Part shown: positions 1 to 12,123 of the stretch, piece by piece
How positions within the stretch are numbered: the first letter of the stretch is position 1
How the letters are laid out: each line of letters opens with the position of its first letter
NCBI GenBank assembly: GCA_015680685.1
Contig: MNCI01020158.1
Coordinates: 577,304 to 639,303, forward strand
DNA from: Gnetum montanum
Lineage: Eukaryota > Streptophyta > Gnetopsida > Gnetales > Gnetaceae
Length of the DNA stretch: 62,000 nucleotides
Reading direction: 5' to 3'
Notes under the pieces: generated by a model
What the model was told of the DNA's origin: nothing
Database searches by the model: none
The model's input: the letters and a program-made list of their open reading frames with translations, nothing else
Program-made: the position numbers and the translations under genes

Positions 1-298
1 CTAATTAGCTTAGTCCATGCACTACAAGGTTTATCAAAAAGTTTATCTTTATTTCCGTACACAAATGTATGCTCAAGTACAATTTTCTCCAATAAAGATC
101 TGTTCACTTTGAGACTCCTACTGCAGGCACATGGAAATTATTCTATCTATGGAATGGTAAAACTGCCAGAGTTTAGCTAAGGATCTAGATCTAGATGAGG
201 AAAAAAGGAAAAGCCGCCTCTTATTTATAGACAAGGCGACGGGCTACGATATTGTGTACGTGATATTGCAGGGGTCGATGCAATATCATGTCCCATCA
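1..298 (-). mobile_element. F-type LTR, 3' part of the + strand text, cut by window start
   Basis: This matches 32091-32388, the right part of the F LTR. It contains the minus-strand TATA region (cttatttataga), degenerate GATATC-like motifs, and the terminal catca. It ends inside the older G LTR, which resumes at 299. Both duplication copies carry it at the same place, so the insertion predates the duplication. Confidence 0.8.
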
Positions 299-1084
299 AT
301 GTTCGTTGTCTTCCCAACTATACTTGTGAAGCTCAAGGGTATGGCTTAATTGTAATTGATACACATGATTTTTGTCATTTTATATTTTATGGTTTTGGTA
401 CTTAAAGTAAAGAGATGAATTTGTTTAATAACTAATCTAATTTAACTACTTAACTAACCTCTAACTAGTCCTAGCATAAGCATCTGGTCCCACTTTTTTT
501 TACACATCCTAAACCCATGTATTCATGGATGGGTTACCAAGTGCTATGCTATTGGGCACATTAAGAAATAATGCTACTAGGATTACCAAGCAAATACATG
601 TTTATGCTCGAAGCATTTGTACTTATGTATTTAATCTATTTAGCTTAATTAATTAACTAATTACTTAAAATATAATTTATCTTAATTAATGGCATAATTA
701 ATGAAGACAATAAATGCATAAATAAATCATTAATCTATTCTAAGTGTTGCAAGGTTTGATCAAAAGGCTCATCTTTATTGTTGAACACACTGGTGTGGTT
801 TAGGTACAACAATGCTCAAATAAAGATTTGCACACTTTATGACTCCTACTGCAGGCATTTAGAGAAATATTCTAACTTCCAAATGGACAAATTGCAAGAG
901 CTCTACTACTACTATGACTTGAATCCTCATAAACATGGTTGTGAGCTCATATTTATAGTTTTTGCTACAAGAATGCATTGATGGGGCCTTGTAGATGTAG
1001 CAAACACTATGTCGACACAACCCCATCAATAGGGCAGCACCATGTAAATGAGGCCCCATCAACGTGACACTTTGACGCTCATCA
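299..1084 (-). mobile_element. Element G, 3' LTR (decayed)
   Basis: This is a diverged member of the LTR family. It keeps the recognisable LTR order (cttcccaa...tatggttaa..., 'accaagcaaatac', an AATAAA-like block, then a tatttatag TATA region) and ends in gctcatca at 1077-1084. It is followed by acccccatgagt, the minus-strand polypurine tract. Its outer (left) end was displaced by the F insertion at 298/299. Small open frames within it are chance. Confidence 0.65.
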
Positions 1085-1578
1085 ACCCCCATGAGTTTAT
1101 CCTTTTAAAGTTGGACCTCTATTAGTTGATAATCTCTAGAGGTGATCTGTCACTTGGCAATTTCAAGTTACTAATTCAAGCCCCATCTTTGTTAAGGTAG
1201 CCATGAGCATTAATGGAATCGCACAATCAAGTGGCAACACAATGTTGCCCTGTATGTCTCTTCACCACAACCAGTCATCTTGATGGAGGATGAAAGTGAA
1301 GTCCATATAGTATGGATTTAGATGTGTAGACCATGTTTTGTTACTGATGTACTTCATCTAGGTTCTTCTTCAATCTATCATGATGTCTTGTAGTATTGTC
1401 TATAGATGGAAAATCAACCCTGCAAGAAGAAGATATTTTTCAGTTTGTTCTTGTAGTGTGATTTATAAAATATTATTGTTTTTGTAAAAATAGTTTGTTA
1501 TACTTCTGCAATGATCTTTGTGTGATTTAATTATCTTAAATAGTTAGCATACAACAAAATCCCCAACAACATTACCAA
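1085..1578 (-). mobile_element. Element G, short internal remnant with PBS
   Basis: About 490 bp separates the two G LTRs. It begins with a polypurine tract (read on the minus strand, gggggt) and ends with a degenerate primer-binding site at 1561-1578, whose reverse complement TTGGTAATGTTGTTGGGG resembles the family PBS. No gag or pol is visible, so G is a deletion derivative or a very short non-autonomous form. Confidence 0.6.
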
Positions 1579-2425
1579 TGATGAGCAGTGAATGTTTCAT
1601 AGACCTAACTATACAAATTACATGTATACATGATTTGATCATATTACATAGATCCTTATGTTAAAAGTATTCTAGATAATTAAGTGTGATGTTGTTGGTT
1701 ATCTTCTTAATCACCACTTGTGTAGCGTAATGGGGTATGGTTAAGTGTGATCGAGGTGTAAGATGTTTTAATTTTTATTATTTTTATGATTAAAATATTT
1801 AAGATAATAAAATAATTAAAATATTAATTTCTAATTAGCCGTGGAACTAAAAGTAATCTAAACTAGCCTAACCATAAAGCATCTATTTCTTCTCTTTGTT
1901 CATATCCTAAACTTATACTAATATTGCTAGGTTACCAAATGGTTACTATTAGGTATACCAAGTGTCTATTATTGGGATTACAAAATATTAATACTTTATA
2001 TTTGGAGTGGTTACACTTATGTAATTATAGAATAAAATATTAAAAAATATATATTATCTAAACATTAGAAAGTAAATGCATCATAAAGTATATTGCTAGA
2101 AATAAAGTGAAACTATTCCAAGTGCTACAATGGAGAACATTCATCTTAAGTTTATTGCCAAAATGCTAAAGTTTTCAAGTACATTATGCACTTGAATGAA
2201 ATTGCATTCAATTAATTCTATTCATACTATAGGCACTCAAAGTGAAATTTAGCTAAGTCCTATGGAAGAACACTATAAGAGCTTTGCTACTAGAATGACC
2301 AAAGGTACCATAAATATAGATGATGTGTGTATTTGTATAGGCAAAAAGACCAGACTTNTATAAGCTTTGATGAGGCTACGTTGATGCATATCTATTGACA
2401 CAAAAAACTTATTCACATTTCATCA
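1579..2425 (-). mobile_element. Element G, 5' LTR (decayed)
   Basis: It starts tgatgagcagtgaatg directly after the PBS and keeps the family layout ('ctaggttaccaaatgg...accaagtg', 'ggcactcaaagtg', ttgtatagg). The end is taken as the catca at 2421-2425 but is uncertain. The part after about 1729 also occurs in the third copy at 29656-30685. The base at 2358 is n; the two related copies read cagacttcataagc there. Confidence 0.55.
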
Positions 2426-5400
2426 CTCACTTTATCATCCTACAATTAGTACTACCTTCTTTATATTCTTATTTTTATTCTTCTCTTTCTTTATATAAAG
2501 GATTTTGTTATTGATCTTTTGAAGTAATGTATCCATTTGATGAATGGTAGAGTCTTTTGATGATTATCTTATTCCACATTTCTTTGTTTTATATATCATC
2601 TTTATATGAGAGATTTTTAAAATTGATACTACACATGTATAATGTTTTCTACAAACATAATAGTTCTTTATGTAAATAAAATAAACAATTAATGATTTAA
2701 TGTAGATTTTTTACGGATATGATTCTCTAGTAACTAAAATAAGATTGTATTTATGAAAAGTACTAAATTTTAAAATCATAAGAAAATTATTTTGTATAAG
2801 ATCAGTTATTAAGCAAAGAATTCAATGTTCATTAAATAGTAATGATATTAAATCCTCTAAAATGAAAGGAGAATAACCTCAACTAAATATTTTAATGAAA
2901 AATGTTCATGTAATTATAAATAGGACAAATACGACGAATAGATGGTTGGTACTAATGTTTTGCTGGTTAGAAGTTTTAAATTATTCAAGCACCTTTATAA
3001 CCTTTAATCTCTTAAAAACTTCTATTCAAAATTAAGTAGAGTTTTTATCCTAGAGCATGCAAGTTGGTGTGTGTTTAAGATTATAGGATAGCTAATTAAA
3101 TCATTGCATTGGACAAAAACCAGCAATGATCACTAAACACGCGTCAATGTGTGAGTCATGGCAGAACCTTTGACGTTCCCAAAGGCCAATCCATGCAAAT
3201 GCAATGTTTACCTCGCATGCCCCGTCCGAAACTTGATTTCCGTATGACCCAAACTTGGTGCTTCAGCCTCCGGTTACCAAAGGAGCCCCTTCGTGATTTC
3301 CGTGTTTGTTTATTCATTCGTATTCCCTTGTGGTCTGTGTCATGCCAATGCCATGAATCTTGATTGCTAGCTGAATAATGAAATGAAGTTTCTGGTAAGA
3401 TTCAGAGCAGGTAAGATTTTAACGCACAATGCAGACATCGAGAACTAGGGAAGAATAATATGAGGCAAGGCAAGGCAACCATTTCAATCTATATGTATAG
3501 ATCCAGACAAAATTTCATTGGAAATTATGAAATACCTGTCCATTTCGGATTTAATGTGTGCTCTCTCATCCAACGTGAACAGTTCATCAGAATTTATCCA
3601 AAATCACAAGTCTCAGGCGCATAGGGCCTCCAACAGTAAAGTTGTCTTAAATGCATAGATATATAATTATATATAGATACCCTCACCCCACTTTGAGTTT
3701 GGTGCATAAGATTAATAATATATAGACCTCAACTTATAAAAATCCTAAAAGTCATTCACTTAATAAATACTGCAATATTGGTTGAAGATATTAAAACACT
3801 AAATTAGTTAAAAGCGTCAAAATCATAAAATAGTTACCTAACATTCTTAAAAATAACTTAACTTTAAGAATATGTAATCACAAATACAATTTACAAATCA
3901 TAATCCATATAACAAATTAGCAGGTTAAATATTAGTGAAATTCATTTTGAATTGATTTTCAACTTTAAAAAGTTTAATAAACAAAGCATGAATTTGAAAT
4001 TCCTTTGTTAGAGGAAATCTTGTACATGTCATTGTTTCCATTAATTATACATTATAAAAAGAGAGCTTGTCTCTACCCGTGTAACCATAAAGCTTTGATG
4101 CTCCTATACAAGGGTACTTTGAACTTTTTTCATTATATTACAATTTATTTTTAGTGTCCAACACCATCTCCCAATCTTGATCCCAAAATGTCATTATAAA
4201 GGCTTCATAACCATGATCTCCATTTAATATATTTTGTATACAAAATGAGAAATCATAGAGATTAACAATCATATTTTTTACAAGGAATAGGTGGTCGTAA
4301 TGCCAAACCATATGAATCTATGAGTATATGTGGTAAGGCTTGAATTAATTATTATGTAATATGATTCTTGTCTTTGTAACTAGCACTTGTATTTAGCATA
4401 TTATATACTAAATATAGTTAAGGTATATGATTGAGTGTATTCGCAACCTTTTAGAATAACAAAGAAATGAATCATAATGAATGGAAAATCAATAATTAAG
4501 ATAATGAATATATTCTCTCTCAAATATGAATATTATTAATAGAAGCCTAAGGGCATCAACTATTTGTTGTATCTTCCATTGTTCTCCTAGAATACATGCT
4601 AGCTACTAAGCATACCAAGCTGTGTGTTATAGCACTTGAGTTTTCAGTGTACTCAATTTGGAATATTAATTGGTAATCATAAATGTAAACATCATGAACT
4701 CATTATTATTATCATATTATATAAAAATATGTGTTACCCTTTCACTCATAAAAAGGGGTATTGCACAGTGCACTATTTTTAGTGTATGTTAGTTCTATTT
4801 ACGAATTTCAAAAAATTTGCTATCCTCACTACTCTTATTTTTAGTGTTAGTAGCTAGCAATAATGCTTGTAGGAGTTATTTACATTTACAAACTTTTTGA
4901 ATAGCAAAATCTACCCTTAATTTAAACAACAATATTTACGACAAAGAAAATATTTAATGGAAAATATTTAAACATTATAATGTATTATCTCATAACACTA
5001 TTTTAATAGTTAAGGAATTGTACACCCAAAAGCAATGACTAACGTAAAAATTTTCCATTTATAGTTTTATTTGTAAGTTATAAGTATAATCATAAAGCTT
5101 CATCCTCATTGTTTAGTATATTTTTGCAAGAGGTCAATCTCCTTTTTTACCAAATAGTCAACATCCAAGAACATACCTTTTAAAAGCATTGTTTCAGGAT
5201 CATAAGATTCTTTTATCTTGAGTAAGAATTGTTTTAGCAAAACTTAATCTCTTTATCATTAACGTCTATTAAATATAGTATTAAAGGAATGCCATCATAT
5301 TTATCTATAATTCATTAATTAAATTATCATACTAAGTGTTCACCTATATATTTTTCCAAATGCATTATACAAAAATATTTCTAAATATTTCCAAAGAAAT

Positions 5401-5466
5401 TAGATTGTATGTGTTCTTCTTCCTCATTCCAAACTCCACACTAGTACCTAGTACTAGCAGTATGAA

Positions 5467-5640
5467 TAATGAGGTCTTAACTTAGTGCTATGAGTCCTAC
5501 CTTAGCAATCTTAGGTTATAGGTTCAATCCCACTAGTCAACATTAAGTAAATGAAATAAAAACTTCAATATAAAGGAGTTTTAAAATTAATTCAATAGAT
5601 CTAAGGGATCTATAAGCAAAAAGTTTTAATGTACAACTTA
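5467..5640 (+). mobile_element. tRNA-derived SINE, plus orientation (copy 1)
   Basis: The head resembles tRNA, with an A-box-like taacttagtgctatgag near 5478 and a perfect B box GGTTCAATCCC at 5521-5531, about 40 nt apart as in Pol III type 2 promoters. The next ~100 nt (aaaggagttttaaaattaattcaat...) align with the body of the second SINE seen intact at 43455-43562. The homologue in copy 2 is at 40721-40895. The ends are approximate and no target-site duplication was identified. Confidence 0.7.
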
Positions 5641-7879
5641 TTTTAACATTTTGACAAATCTTTTAAGAGAAGTTAAGAAGTAACAAAATGAAGAGAAACA
5701 TTACATTATCAAAGAAAAATGGAAAGAAATATTTAATTATAGTTATCACAACAAAAAATAGCAAATGCATAATATATGTTTAATTTATTAGAAAGTGTTT
5801 GTGACCATAATCTAAAACAAAATTTTTAAAAAAATTCCTACACATTATATTTTCTAATTTTAAAGGAGTACCATAAGATAGTGAAGTTAAAATTTAGCTT
5901 TTAAAAATAAAAACTTAGCTCATGTGAAATAACTCTTGTGATGATGGTTGTTGACTACAAGCACTCAAAACAAGAAACAAGAGTAGTGAAGATTAGTGAG
6001 GATAACAAATTTTTCAAAATTTCTAAATAAATTTGACATACAGTAAAAACTATGTGTTGCATCTTCACAGCATTAATACTCCTTTTTGGCAATGAAAGGG
6101 TAACACTTGTGAAAATACTTAAATGTAAATGCAAAAGTATAAGAGCCAAATTACTGCAATGTGTACATGTTCATGATGTTATTGATGCAAATGATCACAT
6201 CTAGGCATAATCACCTAAATAAGATGATATTAATTACTTTACAAACACACTTTATAGGCACTTTCTAACTAACTACAAAGCACAAAATAAAACTATAAGC
6301 ATTTGGGTAAGACTAGAATCTAAAACTAACTTTTTCAATTACATGTTGGGTATTTATAGACGATGAGTCATGTGTTATATATATGTAAGTGTGTTGACAA
6401 AGTCAACGATGCGTAGACATCATCATTATTTTCATCATCGTCATCATCATCCTAGCCTTTTAGAACTATCCTCTACCATTTAGACACATAAAATTTTCTA
6501 TTTTTTTATATATTAAAGTTTTATGCCTTGCATAGATGATTTATTGATTAGATTTTCAAGTTATGAGTTATAAGTTTTAAAAGTTGTCCTATTGTTACAA
6601 AATGCTATAGAACTATCCTCTCCCATTCATATGCATAAAAATTTATATTTTTCGTATATTAAAGTTTTATGAATTTGGTATGTTTGAAAGATTAATTGAT
6701 CTATATGATTGGGAGCTATCATCAAGGGAGAGGTCTGGCTAGTTAACTAGGCATTCTTAGTACCAACTTGATTCTCTCTTTGAGTAGTTGTACACTAGGT
6801 GCCCTTGTCAAGTCACAATTTGAGAAGTGAAAGGATGAAGGCTAGGACCTATTTTTCCTTTAAATCTTTGGTTTAGAAGCTTAAGGATGGATACATGAAT
6901 TACTTAATTCCTAGGACTAAGATATAATTGATCATGATGAAAAGATCTATAGGTAGAATGAAAATTAAGGTGAAAACTCTAAACATAAGGACCTCAAGTA
7001 TACATTTGATAGATAATAATTTGCACAGATAAGAAAAGTGTAAGCCTTCCATTTACATATAATATGTTAATTGTTGGATGATTAGATAGACATGAGAGTG
7101 GTTAACTTTGCCTATTGTTAAATAATAATGATTACACATGTTTGAATTAATTGTATGACTAACATGAGTACGTTACAAGTTGAACCTACTTAATAGTAGT
7201 TTACCCAAGTCTATGTACCTTTTTCTATAAAGTGCATGAGGTTTTTCCTACTTAAACCTTATCTTAACATTGTTATATATATTTATAGGTCATACAAATG
7301 TGGCTAGTCAAATGGGTATACCTAAGGATGTTCATCTTAGGAAGTAGTTATCAAAAGGCTAGACTTAGATTATATATGTATTTCTTTGTTAATTTTTATC
7401 CTATGATACCTCATGGTATCTTGCCTTTTTTCAGTTGTATTTATAGTGTACGTACTTGCATTTAGTTTATGGGATGTTGATTAAGTTAATTATAAAGTTA
7501 ATGGGCACTTTATTATTATCCACTTAATTAATGTTTATCTTATGAATTTGTTATTTGTTAGAACTAAGATTTTACTAAAATTTCTTTTTTTCATAGGGCT
7601 ACTATCATTTGTTTTTCTTTATTTTTATCATTATTCTTCCCTATATGCTTTGTATTTTTTCCTCTAAGAGGTCATTATATTATGATGTGATTTCATTCTT
7701 TATGCGAATTAGGACTTTTCTAAGCTTCTTTTTTCATATGACTACTATCACTTGTTATTTTCTACTTTTATCATATTTTTGCCTATTAACTAGGGGATAT
7801 GATTTGTATTTTTTTCTTTAAAAGGTCAATGTATTACTTTGATAGTGATTTTTCTTTTCCATCTGTGACATGTAAAATG

Positions 7880-7955
7880 TTTCCCAATGGGATTGAACCT
7901 GTAACTTAAGGTTATCAAAATAAGACTCTTATCACTAAGCTAACACCTCATTGTC
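7880..7955 (-). mobile_element. tRNA-derived SINE head, minus orientation, body deleted
   Basis: Read on the minus strand, it has an A box TAGCTTAGTGATAAG, then B box GGTTCAATCCC (complement at 7889-7899). About 70 nt align with the SINE head at 5467. The 3' body present in copy 2 (43455-43562) is missing here, replaced by the direct join tgtaaaatgtttccc. Copy 1 therefore suffered a ~108-bp deletion after the duplication. Confidence 0.72.
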
Positions 7956-9404
7956 ATTCATATTATCATTAAGTATCCATGTTGTGAATATGCATTTCAA
8001 ATATTAAGCATGTACTAAATACCAAGGCTCAAGATTATAGATGGTCATGCATACATTAAGAAAATATGTGTTATAGGATAAAGCCTTGTAAAATGTTAAT
8101 GAAAAATTAAGTAGAAATATGAAACTCATAAACTATAAGGCCAAAAGTAATAGTTTATAAAAATTAAAAATTAAAAGTATTTTAGAGGTTAATATATATA
8201 AATATGGACCAAAATACATTATAAAAATATTTCATTATGAATTTTAGGCTGAAAAATAAAGGCTTCAATGGTTTTACTATGGCCCCATGTTATGTTTATG
8301 AATATAAGGGCCTAAATCACTTAGGTAACATGAATTTTTCATTATCATAATTGAAGTACTATTTTTTTCTATCATTTTAGCATCATTGAAGTACATAAAT
8401 AGACATTTTAAGCACTAACTAGCATCATTAAAGCACCAATTTTTACATTCACTACCTTTTCATCACTAATCAACATCACATTAAATATTATTTTTTTTCT
8501 TCATATTTTAGGAACAATAGTGTCCACTATTTTAAACATATATTATTGATTTCTAAACATTTTAAAGATATTATAGTTTGGTTTAAAAGCTAAGATACTT
8601 GGCTATGTCTAATTCAAATTTTATAAAAAGATCAGATGCCATTTGAAAGATATAACTTTGCAAAATGGGTGATTTTCTGCTACTTCAAACTATTCCAAAA
8701 TGAATAATAGACAATGAATCAAACATATCTTCTTCATTCCTTAACATTTTTATATGGTTTTTTTCTTTATAAAGATAACATTTATAAGAACATTTCATTA
8801 AATTTTTAGCAGTAGAGCCTCATTATTTTGGGAGATACAACTTTGTAAAATTATACCATTAGAATGATTGGTATTTTTGATAACTTGAAAGCATCTTACT
8901 ATAACACTATTTTGTAAACGTCTTTTACATTGCTTTTTTTTTTTTTGAAATTTTAGATGATTTTATAAGGGTTTGACAAATATCTATTTCATCACTAATT
9001 CTATGGTTAGAATATAAAAAATTATAATATATAGGAATGCTAATTTATATTATTTTCATTAATTTTTATGAAATGATTTCATGCAATATTTTATGTTGCA
9101 TATTGTATACCCTTCTTACCATTATGTAGCAACTCACTAGTTAGTCTAAAATAGGTTAGGGAGTGTTCAATCTTCTTTCTTTAATAAGAAATTTTATATA
9201 TTATGCCATCTTTTCATAAACCTATGACTTTAATAAAATTTTCTCTAATATTATTTAGAAATGTAATAAGGATCAAGTCATATATCAACTTATCTCCACA
9301 AGGATAGTTTATACAAGTTACCCTTATTGCATAAGAATTATGCAAAATTCTTCATTAGTTCATGCTACAAAATGCATTTTTTATATAAATGAATGATTCA
9401 TATA

Positions 9405-10187
9405 TGATGAGTTGTGCAGACCCCTACGTCCAACCATATGAATCACAAGCATTCATGCATGATCTGGTCAAATTCCATGGATGGGAGTAGTTGTGCATCT
9501 AAATCATTATGCTCTGATCGTAGTTTGCTATCTTCCCACTTAGACTAGTGGTAACTTTGTCACGTATAGTTTAGTCAAAAGTGGGACATATGATGATGTC
9601 TAATCCTATGCTACTCCTAATGACAATAAGGAGATAAATTAATTAAGCTAATGAACAATTGAATGTAAAATCTAACTAGCTTGTGTGTGATGAATATCCA
9701 TTCCTAATCATCCACACATGCCTTGGACTTTGTATAACCACCACTAGAATCACCAAGCATATGTCACTAGGTTTGCTAAATAATACACTACTAGATTACC
9801 AAGTAATTATACTTAAAGTGCTTGTGATTAGCCGTACTCATTCCACCTAATAATAGGAATCATAAATAGCAATAAAAGGAAACATTAACTAAGGGAAATA
9901 GTAAATAAGTAAAGTAACAATAATCTAAGTGAATGCTACAATGATGGAGGTAATCTTGATCTTTATTTCTAGTCATGTAACATGTTCAAATACATCACAA
10001 TCAAATAATAATGCCATACAATCACAAACATCACATTGCAGGCATGCACTAGGGAGAATAGAACTTGAATTCAGAAATCTAAGAAAGAATATCAAAAATT
10101 GACTACTAAAACTCCCTTCCAACTGTGCATCCAAGTGTTGTATTTATAGGCTAGCATAGAAGAGATGATATCAAATATCTGACATCA
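9405..10187 (-). mobile_element. Element B, 3' LTR
   Basis: It begins tgatgagttgtgcagacccc and ends gacatca. Internally it has the family blocks (aaccatatgaatcacaagc, cttcccacttagactag, 'accaagtaattatac', cttgatctttatttct, tgtatttatagg). To its right, the 10188-10270 stretch (attgaatgaaaatttgtcc...ttttgggaagg) is the element's 3' noncoding end. It lies about 80 bp right of where H inserted in the sister copy. Confidence 0.75.
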
Positions 10188-10270
10188 TTCTTGGGACCCA
10201 ATGATTGAATGAAAATTTGTCCTTGAGTTTAAAAAATGAGGAACAAATTCTTTACAAAATTTTGGGAAGG

Positions 10271-11176
10271 TGATGAGTGGCTAGGTACCCCTACACTCAA
10301 CCATACAAATACGAGTGTTACATGCACGATCCGGTCGAATTCTGCAGATGGACTAGTTGTGGCATCTTGATAGTTAGCCTTATGTCGCAGTTCGCTATAT
10401 TCCCACTTGGACTAGCATTAGCTTTGTCATGTATGGTTTAGTCGAGAGTGAGGTGTATGATGTGTTTCTAACCTAATGCTACTTCTGAAGGAAATGGAAG
10501 ATAATATTAACTAAGCTAAGGGAGAAAGGGTAAGAAGGAATCTAGCTAGCCTAAGTGCGATAAGCATCTGTTCCTTGATTATCCGTACACATCTTGGACT
10601 TCATGCACAACTACTACTAGGATTACCAAGCACAGATCCTAGGTACGCTACTGGGTTACCAAGTATTCACACTTAAATGTTCGTAATCAATTCGTACTCA
10701 TTCCGCATTTTAACATGAGATAAGTGTGAGAGAGACTAACTAGGAAAGTAGTAAATAACAATTAAATAATTAATTAAACTAAGTGAATGCTACAATGATG
10801 AAGTAATCTCGATCTTTATTGTCAATCATGTGCGTGTCCAAGTACATCACACTCAAATAAAGGATGTCGTACAATTACAATCACCACACTGTGGGCATAC
10901 ACTGGGAAATAATTCTAACTCTAAAAAGGAAAAATTGCAAGAGTTTGGCTAAGGAACTAAAAAATAGATGCAGAAACAAGGGAGAGCCACCTCTTATTTA
11001 TAGAACTGGCAGCAAGCTGCGATATCACGTATGTAATATCGTAGGGAAGGATGTGATATCGTGTATGCGATATCATAGCCCATGCGATAACACGATTGTG
11101 ATATCACAGCCACTATGATATCATGGCTATGATATCACGATAGCGATATCACAACCAGCAAATTCATGACTCATCA
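10271..11176 (-). mobile_element. Element A, 3' LTR
   Basis: Runs from tgatgagtggc to gactcatca (906 bp). It carries the richest GATATC array of the window: seven perfect GATATC sites between about 11020 and 11155, next to the TATA complement cttatttatag near 10992. It is followed at 11177 by tgcccccacaact, the complement of a G-rich polypurine tract. A 70-codon-plus open frame across it is not a gene; the same frame recurs in the other LTR. Confidence 0.85.
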
Positions 11177-11357
11177 TGCCCCCACAACTGAATGAAAACT
11201 CTTCCTTGAGTTATAGAGAGAACAAGCTCCATTGATTACACAGTGGATAGGTATGGGATTATTGACTGACTAGAATGGATTCATGCCGTAGTGTGGAGTT
11301 AGAACAAAATTGACACACAACACAAAAGAATATCTTATGATTACAAAATGCTGGAAC

Positions 11358-12123
11358 TCATGTAGTTCCTGGTTGCAGTGGCTCCTCCATAGGTGTCTTT
11401 CCCTTTTCTTGCACTCCAGGTCTTGGGATTTAATGGCATTGAATTATGGCTTAGAGTTTCTCCTCTTGTAAGGCCTTGAGTGCCTTGGAATGCTTGTATG
11501 TTTGCGCTTGTGCCATAGAGGCATCCTAGTCAACCTTCTTTTTTTCTTCCGCCACCCTTTTATTCTCTGTCAACAGTTTATTAAGTTTCTTGGTTCTGAA
11601 AGTGTCTAGCTGGTTCTAAGCAACCTTTGGCCTTGTATTCGGAAGGTTTAATACTTCCAAAATGGCTTGAACAAAGAAATCAATAGTCACCATGAATGTT
11701 AACCATGGTGCCTTCTTCTTTGTTGTGCTAAAATTGGTACATTTCCCCTACATACCAGGCACCACGTTTAGAGAGGGTAGGCCATAACAGGGACCCTATG
11801 AGGTGATTCCTAATGGCCCCTGGAGCAAACTCTGCAAATGATTCAAAGTTTAACTTCACAATCACTGCCATGAATGTGGACTTTGCGTGAATGGCCTGAA
11901 CACAATCCTGGGGCAACTTGAGATGTTGTCCCTGTTCAGCTACAACAGCCACTCCTCCTTCTGCCTGCCTTGATTGTATGGTAGAAAGGTCTTCTTGATG
12001 AATGCTAAATGATTGTTCCTCCTGCTCTACATGTTGTTTGGCAGGAACTTGTCCTTCACCTCACCTAGGTCGTTTGATCGCACCTTGAGTAGGACCTTCA
12101 TGTTGTCCACATTTCGGGGCCAT
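11358..12123 (-). pseudogene. Element A ORF3: coiled-coil-like retroelement protein, frameshifted
   Basis: The reading frame is separate from gag and sits just upstream of the 3' LTR, where Athila elements place their third (env-like) ORF. The start chosen is ATG at 12123 (MAPKCGQHEGPTQ), preceded by ttgcag, a splice-acceptor-like sequence. The frame has an early stop, an open run over 11728-11952, then a +1 shift. It continues as VTIDFFVQAILEVLNLP and a charged, Lys/Glu/Leu-rich stretch (LNKLLTENKRVAEEKKK) typical of coiled coil, ending MEEPLQPGTT-stop at 11358. Fragments of the same protein are in B and X. The function is unknown. The similarity of 'ILEVLNLP' to plant retroelement 'putative transposon protein' domains is only a suggestion. 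Confidence 0.6.

Larger units (their letters stand above)
1..9325. repeat. Segmental duplication, copy 1 (no XTH gene)
   Basis: Position 1 onward matches 32091 onward almost base for base, and the match runs to 9325, where copy 2 is broken by element H at 45022. Sampled stretches differ by roughly 1-4 percent plus indels. The homology starts at the window edge, so it extends further left. Relative to copy 2, this copy lacks the 2758-bp XTH block (junction at about 3111), a roughly 350-bp stretch after 6455, and about 108 bp of a SINE near 7878. It holds an F-type LTR, element G and AT-rich noncoding DNA, and no convincing gene. An ambiguous base (n) is present at 2358. Confidence 0.93.
2426..9404. 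other. Noncoding AT-rich DNA of copy 1
   Basis: No gene is supported. All open frames are short, lack recognisable domains and are broken or shifted in copy 2. The contents are the XTH-less junction at about 3111, a slightly GC-richer block at 3121-3360 matching DNA downstream of XTH at 38281-38520, two SINE copies, and a (TCA)n-like stretch near 6420-6452. The stretch 9326-9404 is the DNA into which H inserted in copy 2. Confidence 0.75.

Noticed and set aside
778-981. 67-codon frame repeated at 32868-33071
   Set aside because: It lies inside the G LTR in both duplicates, in the transcribed R/U5 part; no domain.
3151-3363. 70-codon frame conserved in both duplicates (also 38306-38518)
   Set aside because: Most differences between the two copies change the amino acid and the C-termini are in different frames, so there is no sign of coding constraint and no domain.
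5955-6149. 64-codon minus-strand frame conserved in both duplicates (also 41210-41404)
   Set aside because: Conservation matches that of the surrounding noncoding DNA; it is AT-rich with no domain, promoter or homology I recognise.
7880-7955. Possible tRNA gene on the minus strand
   Set aside because: A and B boxes are present, but no acceptor stem or anticodon arm pairs properly, and the same head is linked to a non-tRNA body elsewhere; it is called a SINE instead.
10864-11118. 84-codon frame MSYNYNHHT..., repeated at 16709-16921
   Set aside because: It lies wholly inside the two LTRs of element A; recurrence reflects LTR identity, not a gene.
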